DNA of 64,000 bases, taken from positions 310,001-374,000 of the forward strand of contig NZ_JBNGOQ010000005.1 in the NCBI RefSeq assembly GCF_050589645.1. The letters are read 5' to 3'. The position numbers and the translations under genes are program-made. Below the pieces are notes generated by a model. It was not told the DNA's origin. It saw only the letters and a program-made list of their open reading frames with translations, and did not search any database. Source of the stretch: JBNGOQ01 sp050589645. Its GTDB lineage: Bacteria; Bacteroidota; Bacteroidia; Flavobacteriales; Flavobacteriaceae. Shown here piece after piece: positions 1-8,409 of this stretch; positions within the stretch are counted from its first letter, which is position 1; every line of letters begins with the position of its first letter.

Positions 1-467
1 AGTATGGTCGGGATAATTTTGTGCTTTTCCGTAGTGGCCAGAATAAAAATGGCATGTTTAGGAGGTTCCTCCAGGGTCTTCAGAAAGGCGTTGAAGGCAG
101 ATTGGGACAACATATGTACCTCATCTATAATGTACACCTTATACCGGCCTACCTGTGGCGGTATACGCACCTGATCGATAAGACTACGGATATCGTCCAC
201 AGAATTGTTGGAAGCGGCATCGAGTTCAAAGATGTTGAATGCAAAATCTTCGTTGGAGGATTCTCCACCTTCCTCATTGATTTTTTTTGCCAAAATCCGT
301 GCGCATGTGGTCTTACCTACCCCACGGGGCCCACAAAAGAGCAATGCCTGGGCAAGATGGTCATTTTCTATCGCATTGAGCAGGGTATTGGTAATGGCCT
401 GTTGTCCCACAACATCCTTAAAGGTCTGAGGTCTGTATTTCCGGGCCGATACTACAAAAGGTTCCAA
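1..467 (-). CDS. dnaX: DNA polymerase III subunit gamma/tau, N-terminal part (runs off left edge)
   Basis: About 155 N-terminal codons of the clamp-loader ATPase, which loads the sliding clamp on DNA. The protein opens with the family signature SARKYRPQTFKDVVGQ, then the Walker A loop GPRGVGKTT, the segment ELDAASNNSVDDIR, the Walker B box VYIIDEVHMLS and LKTLEEPP (central AAA+ domain). An in-frame TAG lies two codons upstream of TTG at 467, so TTG is the only sensible start. The loop that carries four zinc-binding cysteines in the E. coli protein is present but lacks them, apart from one Cys just after Walker A. The C-terminal part is outside the window. Confidence 0.95.
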   Translation of the reverse strand, partial: MEPFVVSARKYRPQTFKDVVGQQAITNTLLNAIENDHLAQALLFCGPRGVGKTTCARILAKKINEEGGESSNEDFAFNIFELDAASNNSVDDIRSLIDQVRIPPQVGRYKVYIIDEVHMLSQSAFNAFLKTLEEPPKHAIFILATTEKHKIIPTI

Positions 468-588
468 TGACTATAAGGGTTTAATGATGCCAACGTTGTA
501 ATATACAAATATAGAAATCGAGCTATATTATCTCCCGTATTCTACCTGTTTTAATCTTTTTTTATCAACAATTCCGGGGCTATTGCAT

Positions 589-596
589 TACCTTTG
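589..596 (+). promoter_or_regulatory. -7 promoter element of rnpB
   Basis: TACCTTTG is a perfect match to the Bacteroidetes -7 consensus TAnnTTTG. It ends 4-5 nt before the predicted 5' end of RNase P RNA, the spacing expected for a -7 box. No clear -33 TTTG is seen. Confidence 0.6.
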
Positions 597-600
597 TGGT

Positions 601-905
601 AGCAGGTCACCTTATCGCTCCAACGGTTACCGTTGGGGAGGAAAGTCCGGACACCATAGTGCAGCATAGCGGGTAATTCCCGTCTCCCCGTGCAAACGGG
701 GAAGGACCAGTGCAACAGAAAGCAAGTACAGGTAATGCTGTAGTGAAATCAGGTAAACTCTATGCGGTGCAACGCCAAATAAATCAGTGCTTAAGGGTTG
801 CACGCCCAAGCTGAAGGGTAGGCGGTTAGAGCCTTTGGGCAACCAAAGGCCCAGATAAATGATAAGGAGGTCCCAGACCTTACAGAATCCGGCTTATGGC
901 CTGCT
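601..905 (+). ncRNA. rnpB: RNase P RNA component
   Basis: Catalytic RNA that removes 5' leaders from tRNA precursors. It contains the conserved blocks GAGGAAAGTCCGGAC near the 5' end, ACAGAAAGCAAGTACAGG-like and GTGAAATCAGGTAAACTC in the middle, and CAGATAAATGATAAGG followed by ACAGAATCCGGCTTATGG at the 3' end. AGCAGG at 601 can pair with CCTGCT at the 3' end to close helix P1, and a T-run (905-909) follows as a terminator. The length of about 305 nt fits a small bacterial type A molecule. The gene converges on rsmD with almost no gap. Confidence 0.95.
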
Positions 906-907
906 TT

Positions 908-1453
908 TTATATATCGGTAGCGGTAAAGAAACTAAAAATACTTCCTCCATATTTTCGCTGGTGCGAAAAGTTCCTTAGTTGGGATAGGGCTGTGTGTTT
1001 GGAATGTTCCAGTATCAAAACGCCATGTTCCTTTAACAGCCCGTTTGTGAAGATCAATTCCGGGATTTTTGCAAAATCTTCTACGGACATGTCATATGGA
1101 GGATCCGCAAAAATGATGTCGGCCTGTACCGGTACCCGCTGCAAATAGGTAAAAACATCACTTTTAACCGTTGCTATATTGAAGCTGTTGGCTTGCGATG
1201 TTTGCTCAATAAACTTGATGCACTTCGCATTGGCATCCACGGCAACGATGTCCTCGGTTCCCCGCGAGGCAAATTCGTAACTGATGTTGCCGGTACCTGA
1301 AAAGAGGTCCAAAACGGAAATTTCATCAAAGTAATAGCCGTTGTTCAAAATATTAAAAAGGGCTTCTTTGGCCATGTCTGTTGTGGGACGTACGGGCAAT
1401 CCTTTGGGGGCGTTTATGCGCTTGCCTTTATATTTGCCTGAAATAATACGCAT
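908..1453 (-). CDS. rsmD: 16S rRNA (guanine(966)-N(2))-methyltransferase RsmD
   Basis: A 181-residue SAM-dependent methyltransferase that modifies G966 of 16S rRNA (E. coli numbering). It starts MRIISGKYKGKRI as in the family. It has PVRPTTDMAKEALFNIL, the SAM motif VLDLFSGTGNISYEFASRG and the catalytic DPPY motif (FADPPYDMS). Its start overlaps the stop of the upstream DUF3822 gene, so the two are probably co-translated in an operon with the gene at 2264-2917. Its end lies next to the rnpB terminator. Confidence 0.95.
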   Translation of the reverse strand: MRIISGKYKGKRINAPKGLPVRPTTDMAKEALFNILNNGYYFDEISVLDLFSGTGNISYEFASRGTEDIVAVDANAKCIKFIEQTSQANSFNIATVKSDVFTYLQRVPVQADIIFADPPYDMSVEDFAKIPELIFTNGLLKEHGVLILEHSKHTALSQLRNFSHQRKYGGSIFSFFTATDI

Positions 1454-2289
1454 TAGAGGGCATTTAGGACCGCAAAGTCTATGGGTTCCTCCTCAGTTTC
1501 TTCCCGGTGATAGGAGGTCGTTGCGGGCACAAAGATGGAAATGTTTTTTATGTACTCGGCGCAAATGGAATAACGTTCGTCCGCCTCGTCAATATTACCA
1601 AAGAGTCGGAGTTTTACGGTCTCTGTAGCTAATTTTAACTGTTCTAGGGAAAAGAGCAGATAATAGATAAAATCTTCCTTGGTGCTATAGTCAAAACTGT
1701 TGTAGAGAAGGAGTCTTTTCTGGGAAAGAACAACAATTTCCATATGATGTTCCGATACATGCACGTAACAGATCGCTTGTTCACTGTTGTTCCCGTGGGA
1801 ATTTAGTAGGGCCTGCACAAGTACAGTGCCATTGTGCCTGAACTCAAATTCTCCAAAAAGCTCGTAAATGTAATTATTAATGTTTACGAAAGGCACATAA
1901 ACGTTCATCATGTCATAGCTTTCAATCTCGTCGTAAGCGATATGGTCGTTTGCCAAGATTTTGGCATTGAACTTTAGATAGTTGGCCAATTCTTTTTCAT
2001 CGAAAAGCGCTTTGGGTACCAAGCTGAACAGATTGTTCTTGTGTATGACCACGACTTCTGAAAAGAACATCTCGGCAAGCCCGTGTGTTTCAAAAAGTGC
2101 GGTAAGACTTTTTTGCACGTCGTAAGGTGTTTGCTCCTCCCCAAATACAACATTTTCCGAGGTCAAAATCGTATTGCCTATGGTATCGAGCACACAAAAA
2201 GAAAGTCCATTCAAGCCGACTTGAATGGACAATTTATGATAATCTTTTGTAGACTCCTCTAAGCTACTGTCTGTCTTCTTTTTTGTCAT
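1453..2289 (-). CDS. DUF3822 family protein
   Basis: About 278 residues of a Bacteroidetes-specific family usually found next to rsmD, as here. The layout resembles an actin/hexokinase-like fold protein (KLSIQVGLNGLSFCVLD at the start, YVHVSEHHMEIVVLSQ in the middle), but no ATPase signature is clear and the function is unknown. The frame is open seven codons further upstream (2310); Met at 2289 (MTKKKTDSS) is preferred because it shortens the overlap with the upstream gene. The overlap with rsmD at the stop suggests translational coupling. Confidence 0.8.
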   Translation of the reverse strand: MTKKKTDSSLEESTKDYHKLSIQVGLNGLSFCVLDTIGNTILTSENVVFGEEQTPYDVQKSLTALFETHGLAEMFFSEVVVIHKNNLFSLVPKALFDEKELANYLKFNAKILANDHIAYDEIESYDMMNVYVPFVNINNYIYELFGEFEFRHNGTVLVQALLNSHGNNSEQAICYVHVSEHHMEIVVLSQKRLLLYNSFDYSTKEDFIYYLLFSLEQLKLATETVKLRLFGNIDEADERYSICAEYIKNISIFVPATTSYHREETEEEPIDFAVLNAL

Positions 2290-2917
2290 ATATAGGGGGC
2301 CAGTTACCATTGGTACTTACATCGGTCAAAGAACCGACCCTTATTTCAGTTCCATTGACTTCTTCCACGCTTGCATGCGCATTTTCAGCTGCCAAGAGAT
2401 CTTGAGGTTGGTCATACAAAACAATATTCTTCTTCACCTTTGCTTCAAAAACAGGGGCCTTGTAACCGCTCTTGTCAATAATATCTGCACTCATTTCAAA
2501 CTTTTCCCCATTTTGGGCATAGGGAACGTTCATCATGCTCTTGTAACGATCGTCGTTCTTGAATAGGGAATCCTTGACAGACACAAAGCCCAAGGTATCA
2601 ACGAGGGTAACCTCTTTCAATAAATCGATTTGATACGTTTCGTCAAACTCCATAAAAGAAGAATCCCGCTGCTGGGTAATGGTGTACCTACCTGTATCCA
2701 CAAAACTTACTAAACTCTTAAAATCATTGGCAAACTTTCCATTTACGGTCTTATAGGCCTCTTGGGAATTACCAATGTCCTTCAATACTGCAATTACCTT
2801 AGAATACCGCTCTTGTTTAATTTTTTTAAATTCAATAGGGGCGTTCACGGATTTGTAGATTAGATATCCCAATCCAATACATACTATCCAAAGTGCAATT
2901 TGTATTATGGTCTTCAT
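2264..2917 (-). CDS. Conserved membrane-anchored hypothetical protein
   Basis: A 217-residue protein with one N-terminal membrane segment (about residues 4-23) followed by a helical stretch and a soluble domain facing the periplasm. A lone N-terminal hydrophobic helix running into a long helix resembles pilin-like or small anchor proteins, but there is no prepilin cleavage motif, so this is only a resemblance. First gene of a minus-strand operon with DUF3822 and rsmD; its 3' end overlaps the next gene. Function not recognised. Confidence 0.7.
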   Translation of the reverse strand: MKTIIQIALWIVCIGLGYLIYKSVNAPIEFKKIKQERYSKVIAVLKDIGNSQEAYKTVNGKFANDFKSLVSFVDTGRYTITQQRDSSFMEFDETYQIDLLKEVTLVDTLGFVSVKDSLFKNDDRYKSMMNVPYAQNGEKFEMSADIIDKSGYKAPVFEAKVKKNIVLYDQPQDLLAAENAHASVEEVNGTEIRVGSLTDVSTNGNWPPIYDKKEDRQ

Positions 2918-2950
2918 TTTATACGTGTTAATTAAATTTAGTGGTTATCA

Positions 2951-2958
2951 CAAATCTA
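2951..2958 (-). promoter_or_regulatory. -7 promoter element for the 2917-908 operon
   Basis: TAGATTTG on the minus strand matches TAnnTTTG perfectly and would start transcription about 28 nt before the ATG at 2917. No good -33 element at the usual distance. Confidence 0.45.
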
Positions 2959-3008
2959 CAATTTTTTTGGAAACTGCCTAATATTTTATACGTGGATTTT
3001 GTGGATGA

Positions 3009-3016
3009 TATCTTTG
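3009..3016 (+). promoter_or_regulatory. -7 promoter element for the helicase gene
   Basis: TATCTTTG is a perfect TAnnTTTG match. The -33 position holds only a weak TTTA. Transcription would start near 3022, giving either a 150 nt leader to the ATG at 3176 or a short leader to a TTG at 3071. Confidence 0.4.
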
Positions 3017-3175
3017 TCGTCATTTTGTGCAAACTACTGTGGCAATGGGGGTTTGAGCCTGTTTTACTAGTTGAGTGCGCTCATTTCCATACCTAAAAAG
3101 GCCGTGGACGTCCCTGGAAAGTTTCTTTGCGCCAAACGGTTTCCACCCAAAAATCATGACTATCTTTGGGCTCCT

Positions 3176-4615
3176 ATGGACTTACAGACGGCCGCATCCT
3201 TTTATAAAATTTTGAAAGACAAGTTTCCACATGAACCTACTGCGAAACAAGAGGTTGCGCTGCAAAAGCTTTCCGATTTTGTGCTTTCGGAAAAAAAGGA
3301 TGGAATATTTTTGCTAAAAGGATTTGCAGGAACTGGAAAAACAACCCTTATCGGTACTCTGGTAACCAACCTGTGGAAGACCACGATGAAGGCGGTCCTG
3401 ATGGCCCCTACGGGGAGGGCTGCCAAAGTAATGTCCAATTATTCCAGTACACAGGCCTTTACCATTCACAGAAAGATTTATTTTCCCAAAAAGGAGCGCG
3501 GGGGAGGGGTACGTTTTGTACTGGCACCGAACAAGCACAGGAATACCATTTTTATTGTGGATGAGGCCTCGATGATACCGGATACCCCAGCAGATTCCAA
3601 ACTGTTCGAGAACGGTTCCTTATTGGACGACCTGCTCATGTACGTATATGCGGGCCATAATTGTAAACTGATCTTAATAGGCGATACAGCGCAGTTACCC
3701 CCGGTACGATTGGATTTGAGTCCGGCCCTTGAGGAGAGCACCTTGGCCTTGAACTACAATAAGGAGGTAGAACGCCTGGAATTGGATGAAGTAGTGCGGC
3801 AGGCCGAGGATTCCGGTATACTCGTTAACGCCACCAGTCTCCGGGAACAAATACAGGGGGCGTATTTTGAAGGATTCAAATTCCAGGTAGGCCCTTACCA
3901 CGACATCGTGCGGCTTGTGGACGGCCATGATATTCAGGAAGCTATTGAACAAGCCTACAGCCAGAATGGAAAGGAGGAGACGTCCTTCATTGTACGTTCC
4001 AACAAAAGGGCCAATCTCTATAATGAGAATATCAGAAGTAGGATCCTTTACCTGGAAAATGAGTTGTCTGTAGGAGATTATATGATGGTAGTGAAGAACA
4101 ACTATTTTTGGCTAAAACCCAATTCGGAAGCTGGATTCATTGCCAATGGGGACATTATTGAGGTTCTTGAAATATTCGCTATCAAGGAACTCTATAGCTT
4201 TAAATTCGCCAAGGTAAAGGTCAAAATGGTGGATTACCCCAACCAACGGCCCTTTGAGACCGTATTACTGCTAGATACCATAAAGGCAGAAACACCATCC
4301 TTGTCCTATGAGGATGGAAACCGATTATATCAGGAGGTAATGAAGGATTATGAGCAGGAGAAATCCAAATACAAGAAGTTTCTGGCGGTAAAGAACAACC
4401 CCTATTTCAATGCGCTTCAGGTAAAATTCTCCTATGCGATTACCTGCCATAAATCGCAGGGCGGGCAATGGCATACTGTCTTTGTGGAGCAGCCGTATTT
4501 GCCCAACGGGGTAGACAAGGAATATTTAAGATGGCTGTATACTGCCGTGACACGAGCCAAGAATCAACTCTACCTGATAGGGTTTAAGAACGATTTTTTT
4601 CTTGATCAGGAATAG
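3176..4615 (+). CDS. RecD-like ATP-dependent DNA helicase (AAA/UvrD_C_2)
   Basis: Superfamily 1B helicase of the short RecD-like type common in Bacteroidetes. From ATG 3176 (479 residues): Walker A GFAGTGKTT, MAPTGRAAKV (motif Ia), the Walker B/DEAD-like box FIVDEASMI, ILIGDTAQLPPV (motif III), and the UvrD_C_2 end with YAITCHKSQGGQW and YTAVTRAKNQLYLIG (motifs V and VI). The frame is open back to a TTG at 3071, which would add 35 residues. Those do not look like the family and the ATG fits the usual N-terminus, so 3176 was chosen. It heads a plus-strand run ending with the acyltransferase. Confidence 0.88.
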   Translation: MDLQTAASFYKILKDKFPHEPTAKQEVALQKLSDFVLSEKKDGIFLLKGFAGTGKTTLIGTLVTNLWKTTMKAVLMAPTGRAAKVMSNYSSTQAFTIHRKIYFPKKERGGGVRFVLAPNKHRNTIFIVDEASMIPDTPADSKLFENGSLLDDLLMYVYAGHNCKLILIGDTAQLPPVRLDLSPALEESTLALNYNKEVERLELDEVVRQAEDSGILVNATSLREQIQGAYFEGFKFQVGPYHDIVRLVDGHDIQEAIEQAYSQNGKEETSFIVRSNKRANLYNENIRSRILYLENELSVGDYMMVVKNNYFWLKPNSEAGFIANGDIIEVLEIFAIKELYSFKFAKVKVKMVDYPNQRPFETVLLLDTIKAETPSLSYEDGNRLYQEVMKDYEQEKSKYKKFLAVKNNPYFNALQVKFSYAITCHKSQGGQWHTVFVEQPYLPNGVDKEYLRWLYTAVTRAKNQLYLIGFKNDFFLDQE

Positions 4616-4641
4616 CCTAATTTAGTATTAAAGATAGTGTA

Positions 4642-5220
4642 ATGACGTCTGAAACCGTGATAAGCATATTTTTGGGCATTGGGCTGGCAGCCTCTGTTGG
4701 TTTTAGGGTTTTCCTACCTTTATTCGCCCTGAGCCTAGCGGCTTATTTTGATGTATGGGAGCTGAACCAAAGCTGGGAATGGATAGGAAGCTTGGCAGCC
4801 TTGATCGTACTTGGCGTAGCCACTGTGGTGGAAATATTTGCCTATTTCATTCCTTGGGTAGATAATCTTCTGGACAGTATTGCTGTGCCCCTGGCCGCTA
4901 TAGCCGGTACGGCGGTCATGGTCTCTACCGTAGCCAATTTGGACCCCCTTGTTACCTGGTCCTTGGCGATTATCGCGGGAGGCGGAACGGCAACGGCTAT
5001 AAAAGGAGCCGGAGCTGCCGGGAGGGTGGCATCCACTGCCACCACTGGCGGATTGGCCAATCCTCTAGTGTCTACCGTGGAAACGGGAACAGCAGCGGTG
5101 GTATCCACAGCGGCCATTTTTGCGCCTGCACTTGCCGCCATCTTGGTCATTGTGATCTTAGTCGTTATTTTCAGAATTTACCGGAAGCTTAGACCAAAAA
5201 AACATAAATATAATCCCTAG
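4642..5220 (+). CDS. DUF4126 domain-containing membrane protein
   Basis: 192 residues with four to five hydrophobic segments and a Gly/Ala/Thr-rich centre (AIIAGGGTATAIKGAGAAGR), typical of DUF4126. It ends with a membrane helix followed by a basic tail (RIYRKLRPKKHK). The role of the family is unknown. It lies 26 nt after the helicase gene and 6 nt before kdsB, so it probably belongs to the same transcript. Confidence 0.8.
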   Translation: MTSETVISIFLGIGLAASVGFRVFLPLFALSLAAYFDVWELNQSWEWIGSLAALIVLGVATVVEIFAYFIPWVDNLLDSIAVPLAAIAGTAVMVSTVANLDPLVTWSLAIIAGGGTATAIKGAGAAGRVASTATTGGLANPLVSTVETGTAAVVSTAAIFAPALAAILVIVILVVIFRIYRKLRPKKHKYNP

Positions 5221-5226
5221 CAGTCC

Positions 5227-5955
5227 ATGAAGGTTATAGCAATGATTCCTGCTCGTTATGCCGCATCCAGGTTTCCCGCGAAGTTATTGCAGGATCTGGC
5301 CGGAAAACCGGTCATTCTCAGAACCTATGAAGCAGCTGTTGGTACAGGCCTGTTTGACAATGTATATGTAGTGACCGATAGCAAATTGATATTTGATACC
5401 ATTGAAGCTGCCGGAGGAAAAGCCATAATGAGCATAGAGGAACACGAGTGTGGTAGTGATCGGATAGCAGAGGCCGTGACCCAAATGGATGTAGATATCA
5501 TCGTTAACGTTCAAGGGGATGAACCCTTTACGGACAGGGAAAGCCTGGCCGGCGTACTGGAGGTGTTCCATCAGGATCCTGAAGCCGAAATTGACCTCGC
5601 CTCTTTGATGACAAGAATCACGGACCCACAGGAAATAGAAAACCCCAATACCGTAAAGGTCATTGTAGACCACAGAAATTTCGCCCTGTATTTTTCGCGC
5701 TCCCCCATCCCATATCCCCGGGCTACCGACTCCCAGGCCAAATACTACAAGCACAAGGGAATCTATGCCTTTAGAAAGCGCGCCCTGATGGATTTTCAGC
5801 GTCTTCCCATGTTGGATTTGGAGGCTACAGAGAAAATCGAGGCCATTCGATATTTGGAGTATGGTAAGAAAATTAAAATGGTAGAGACACAGGTAAGCGG
5901 AATAGAAATAGACACGCCCGAAGATTTGGAAAGGGCCATAAAAGTATGGAAGTAG
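5227..5955 (+). CDS. kdsB: 3-deoxy-manno-octulosonate cytidylyltransferase
   Basis: Makes CMP-Kdo from Kdo and CTP, the activated sugar for the LPS inner core. 242 residues with the family features MIPARYAASRFPAKLL at the N-terminus, CGSDRIAEA, NVQGDEPF and, near the end, EIDTPEDLERA. Its 3' end overlaps the HAD gene by 10 nt, indicating coupling. The neighbouring KdnB-like dehydrogenase suggests that the Kdo may be modified before activation. Confidence 0.95.
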   Translation: MKVIAMIPARYAASRFPAKLLQDLAGKPVILRTYEAAVGTGLFDNVYVVTDSKLIFDTIEAAGGKAIMSIEEHECGSDRIAEAVTQMDVDIIVNVQGDEPFTDRESLAGVLEVFHQDPEAEIDLASLMTRITDPQEIENPNTVKVIVDHRNFALYFSRSPIPYPRATDSQAKYYKHKGIYAFRKRALMDFQRLPMLDLEATEKIEAIRYLEYGKKIKMVETQVSGIEIDTPEDLERAIKVWK

Positions 5956-6674
5956 ATTTTAGTAATATTAAGGTAATAGGGTTCGATGCCGATGATACGC
6001 TTTGGGTCAATGAGACCTATTTCAGAAAGGCAGAGGAGCAGTTCGCCAACCTTTTGGATAACTACGAAACCAAGAACCAGATCGATCAGGAACTCTTCAA
6101 GATGGAAATGAAAAACTTGGAACTTTACGGGTATGGAATCAAAGGGTTTATGCTTTCCATGGTAGAATCTGCCCTAGCTATTTCAAATAATCAGGTTTCC
6201 CAAGCAACGATTACGGATATCTTGAATCTTGGTAAAAAAATGATAGCGCACCCTGTTGAACTTTTGGACGGTGTTGAGGAAGTTTTGGAAAAATTAGGGT
6301 ATAGCTACCGTTTAATTGTTTTAACTAAGGGAGACCTTTTGGATCAAGAACGGAAGTTGGAAAAATCGGGTCTGTCCAAGTATTTTCACCATGTGGAGGT
6401 ATTAAGTGATAAAAAGGAGGAAAATTATAAGCACCTTTTGGATCATTTGGAAATCGATGTCAAGGAATTTCTAATGATAGGTAACTCCTTAAAATCCGAT
6501 GTGTTGCCCTTGATCAATATTGGTGCGAAAGCGGTCCATATTCCGTTTCACACCACTTGGCAGCATGAAGAGGTCCCCGTGGTGGAACAGACCAATAATC
6601 ACCTCACTTTGAGTGTGATCACTGAAGTTTTAAAGTATTTGAACTACGAGAATGAAAACAGGGCAGTATTATAA
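5946..6674 (+). CDS. HAD family hydrolase (YjjG-like phosphatase)
   Basis: 242-residue haloacid dehalogenase-type phosphatase: motif I GFDADDTLW (nucleophile Asp), a helical cap, motif II IVLTKGD, a Lys in the motif III region and motif IV MIGNSLKSDV with the acidic Asp. The substrate is not clear. Its place between kdsB and the KdnB-like gene allows a sugar-phosphate role (for example dephosphorylating Kdo-8-phosphate), but it is not a typical KdsC, which is shorter and lacks a cap, so this is inference. Confidence 0.85.
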   Translation: MEVDFSNIKVIGFDADDTLWVNETYFRKAEEQFANLLDNYETKNQIDQELFKMEMKNLELYGYGIKGFMLSMVESALAISNNQVSQATITDILNLGKKMIAHPVELLDGVEEVLEKLGYSYRLIVLTKGDLLDQERKLEKSGLSKYFHHVEVLSDKKEENYKHLLDHLEIDVKEFLMIGNSLKSDVLPLINIGAKAVHIPFHTTWQHEEVPVVEQTNNHLTLSVITEVLKYLNYENENRAVL

Positions 6675-7779
6675 AGTAGAGAGTGTACCTCCTAGGCGTT
6701 TGAAGAAGTTTATGAACTTCCCGATGGTTCCGCGTGTAGTATTCGGTAACGGAAGTTTCGATCAACTGGGCGGTATATTGATGTCCAAACGCAAGCACTC
6801 CGAGGCCCCTTTTATTTTCCTGGTCGATGACGTATTCGAGAGCAAACGGCTCCCGGAAAGAATCCCCTTGATTTTCAATGACCAGATTATTTTTGTTTCG
6901 GCCAATGAGGAGCCCAAGACCTATCAGGTAGATGCTTTGGTCAATAAGATCAAAGAAGAATTCTCGGACCTCCCTTCAGGTATAGTAGGCATTGGAGGCG
7001 GAACACTGCTCGATTTGGCGAAAGCGGTCTCCATTTTGCTGACCAATGAGGGCAGTGCCACAGATTACCAAGGATGGGATCTAGTAGATACTCCGGCCGT
7101 GTATCATGTGGGAATCCCGACTATAAGCGGTACAGGTGCAGAGGTTTCACGTACCACGGTTTTACTGGGCCCGGAAAAAAAACTCGGTATCAATTCAGAT
7201 CACACCACTTTTGATCAGGTGGTATTGGATCCAGAACTCATTCAGGACGTACCCCTGGAGCAGTGGTTCTATACCGGAATGGACTGCTTCATTCATTGCA
7301 TCGAGTCCCTGAACGGTACTTATTTAAATGCCTTTAGTCAAAGTTATGGAGAAAAGGCTCTGGAGCTCTGCAAGGAAGTCTATTTGGGTGATTTGGGTCC
7401 TGCAGAATCAAGGGACAAACTTATGATGGCCTCCTGGCATGGGGGAATGAGTATTGCCTATTCGCAAGTTGGCGTGGCCCATGCCATGAGTTACGGTCTT
7501 TCCTACCTTTTGGGCGTCAGGCATGGTATTGGCAATTGCCTGGTCTTTCAGCATTTGGAGGAGTATTACCCTAAAGGAGTCGCCCTTTTTCAAACCATGC
7601 GGGAAAAGCATGGCATTGAGCTTCCCAAGGGTATCTGTGCTGGTCTAACCGAAACGGATCTGGATATTATGGTCTCCGTGGCACTGGACCTCGCACCCTT
7701 GTGGGAGAATGCCCTAGGGGTACGCTGGCGCGACAAAATTGGTCCCGAAAAGTTGAAATCGATCTATAGAAAGATTTGA
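6652..7779 (+). CDS. Iron-containing alcohol dehydrogenase, KdnB-like (candidate Kdo 8-oxidase)
   Basis: 375-residue group III (Fe-ADH) dehydrogenase: GIGGGTLLDLAKA for NAD(P) binding, TISGTGAEVS, and metal-binding residues in the segment GMDCFIHCIES followed by two later His motifs (VAHAMSYGL and GVRHGIGN). Shewanella KdnB, a member of this superfamily next to kdsB, oxidises C8 of Kdo so that KdnA can add an amino group. The position beside kdsB here suggests the same chemistry. No KdnA aminotransferase is in the window. Met 21 (6712, MNFPMVPRVVFG) is an equally good start and avoids the 23 nt overlap with the HAD gene. Confidence 0.75.
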   Translation: MKTGQYYKVESVPPRRLKKFMNFPMVPRVVFGNGSFDQLGGILMSKRKHSEAPFIFLVDDVFESKRLPERIPLIFNDQIIFVSANEEPKTYQVDALVNKIKEEFSDLPSGIVGIGGGTLLDLAKAVSILLTNEGSATDYQGWDLVDTPAVYHVGIPTISGTGAEVSRTTVLLGPEKKLGINSDHTTFDQVVLDPELIQDVPLEQWFYTGMDCFIHCIESLNGTYLNAFSQSYGEKALELCKEVYLGDLGPAESRDKLMMASWHGGMSIAYSQVGVAHAMSYGLSYLLGVRHGIGNCLVFQHLEEYYPKGVALFQTMREKHGIELPKGICAGLTETDLDIMVSVALDLAPLWENALGVRWRDKIGPEKLKSIYRKI

Positions 7780-7869
7780 TTCCGGTAGGTGTAGGACTTT
7801 CCATACCAGGTCACCTATTTTTATATTTTGCACAGCCTCCCGTAAAAAAAGTTGGTTATCTTGCGCCCT

Positions 7870-8409
7870 ATGCGATTTCTGGCCAAATTTATCTTTTATA
7901 AGCTTCTCGGATGGGAATTGGTGGGGGCCTTTCCCAAGCTCGACAAATGTGTCATTATTGTGGTGCCCCATACCAGTTGGGTAGACTTTCCATTAGGGGT
8001 ACTAGTACGGCGGATAATCGATTTGGAAATCAATTTTATTGCAAAAAAAAGCCTGTTCGAACCCCCTTTCGGATGGTATTTTCGCTGGATGGGCGGAGCT
8101 CCCATAGACCGTAGCAAGCGTAGCGATACCGTACAGGCCGTTGCCCGTATCTTTGAAGAAAGAAAATACTTTCGTTTGGCCTTGGCACCCGAAGGTACTC
8201 GTAAAAAAGTGAGTACTTTGAAAACAGGTTTCTATTATATCGCCCAGGCCGCGGAGGTACCCATCGTCATGGTGGCCTTTGATTACGGCAACAAGCGGGT
8301 CAAGATATCCGAACCCCATTTCCCAACGGAGGATCAGGAGGCCGACTTTGAGGGATACCACACCTTTTTCAAGGGGGTCAAAGGGAAAGTACCCAACTAT
8401 AGTTTTTAA
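7870..8409 (+). CDS. Lysophospholipid acyltransferase-like protein (PlsC family)
   Basis: 179-residue 1-acyl-glycerophosphate acyltransferase-type protein. The catalytic HX4D box is seen as PHTSWVD, followed by FIAKKSLF, MGGAPIDR and the phosphate-binding APEGTRKK. It is shorter than classic PlsC and has an N-terminal hydrophobic stretch, so it is likely attached to the inner membrane. The frame is open back to a TTG at 7852, but ATG 7870 gives the normal N-terminus. It lies 90 nt after the KdnB-like gene and converges, with a 4 nt overlap, on the 8406-8903 gene. It may acylate a lipid A or glycerolipid precursor; the acceptor is unknown. Confidence 0.85.
   Translation: MRFLAKFIFYKLLGWELVGAFPKLDKCVIIVVPHTSWVDFPLGVLVRRIIDLEINFIAKKSLFEPPFGWYFRWMGGAPIDRSKRSDTVQAVARIFEERKYFRLALAPEGTRKKVSTLKTGFYYIAQAAEVPIVMVAFDYGNKRVKISEPHFPTEDQEADFEGYHTFFKGVKGKVPNYSF

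Noticed and set aside
3071..3175. N-terminal extension of the RecD-like helicase from TTG 3071
   Set aside because: The 35 extra residues do not look like the family N-terminus, and a good ATG is at 3176. The -7 box at 3009 leaves some doubt.
4842..5150. Minus-strand 102-codon ORF inside the DUF4126 gene
   Set aside because: An Ala/Val-rich antisense shadow of a Gly/Ala/Thr-rich membrane protein.
5946..6674. HAD gene as kdsC (Kdo-8-phosphate phosphatase)
   Set aside because: KdsC is about 170-190 residues and capless; this protein has a full helical cap, so the name was not assigned.
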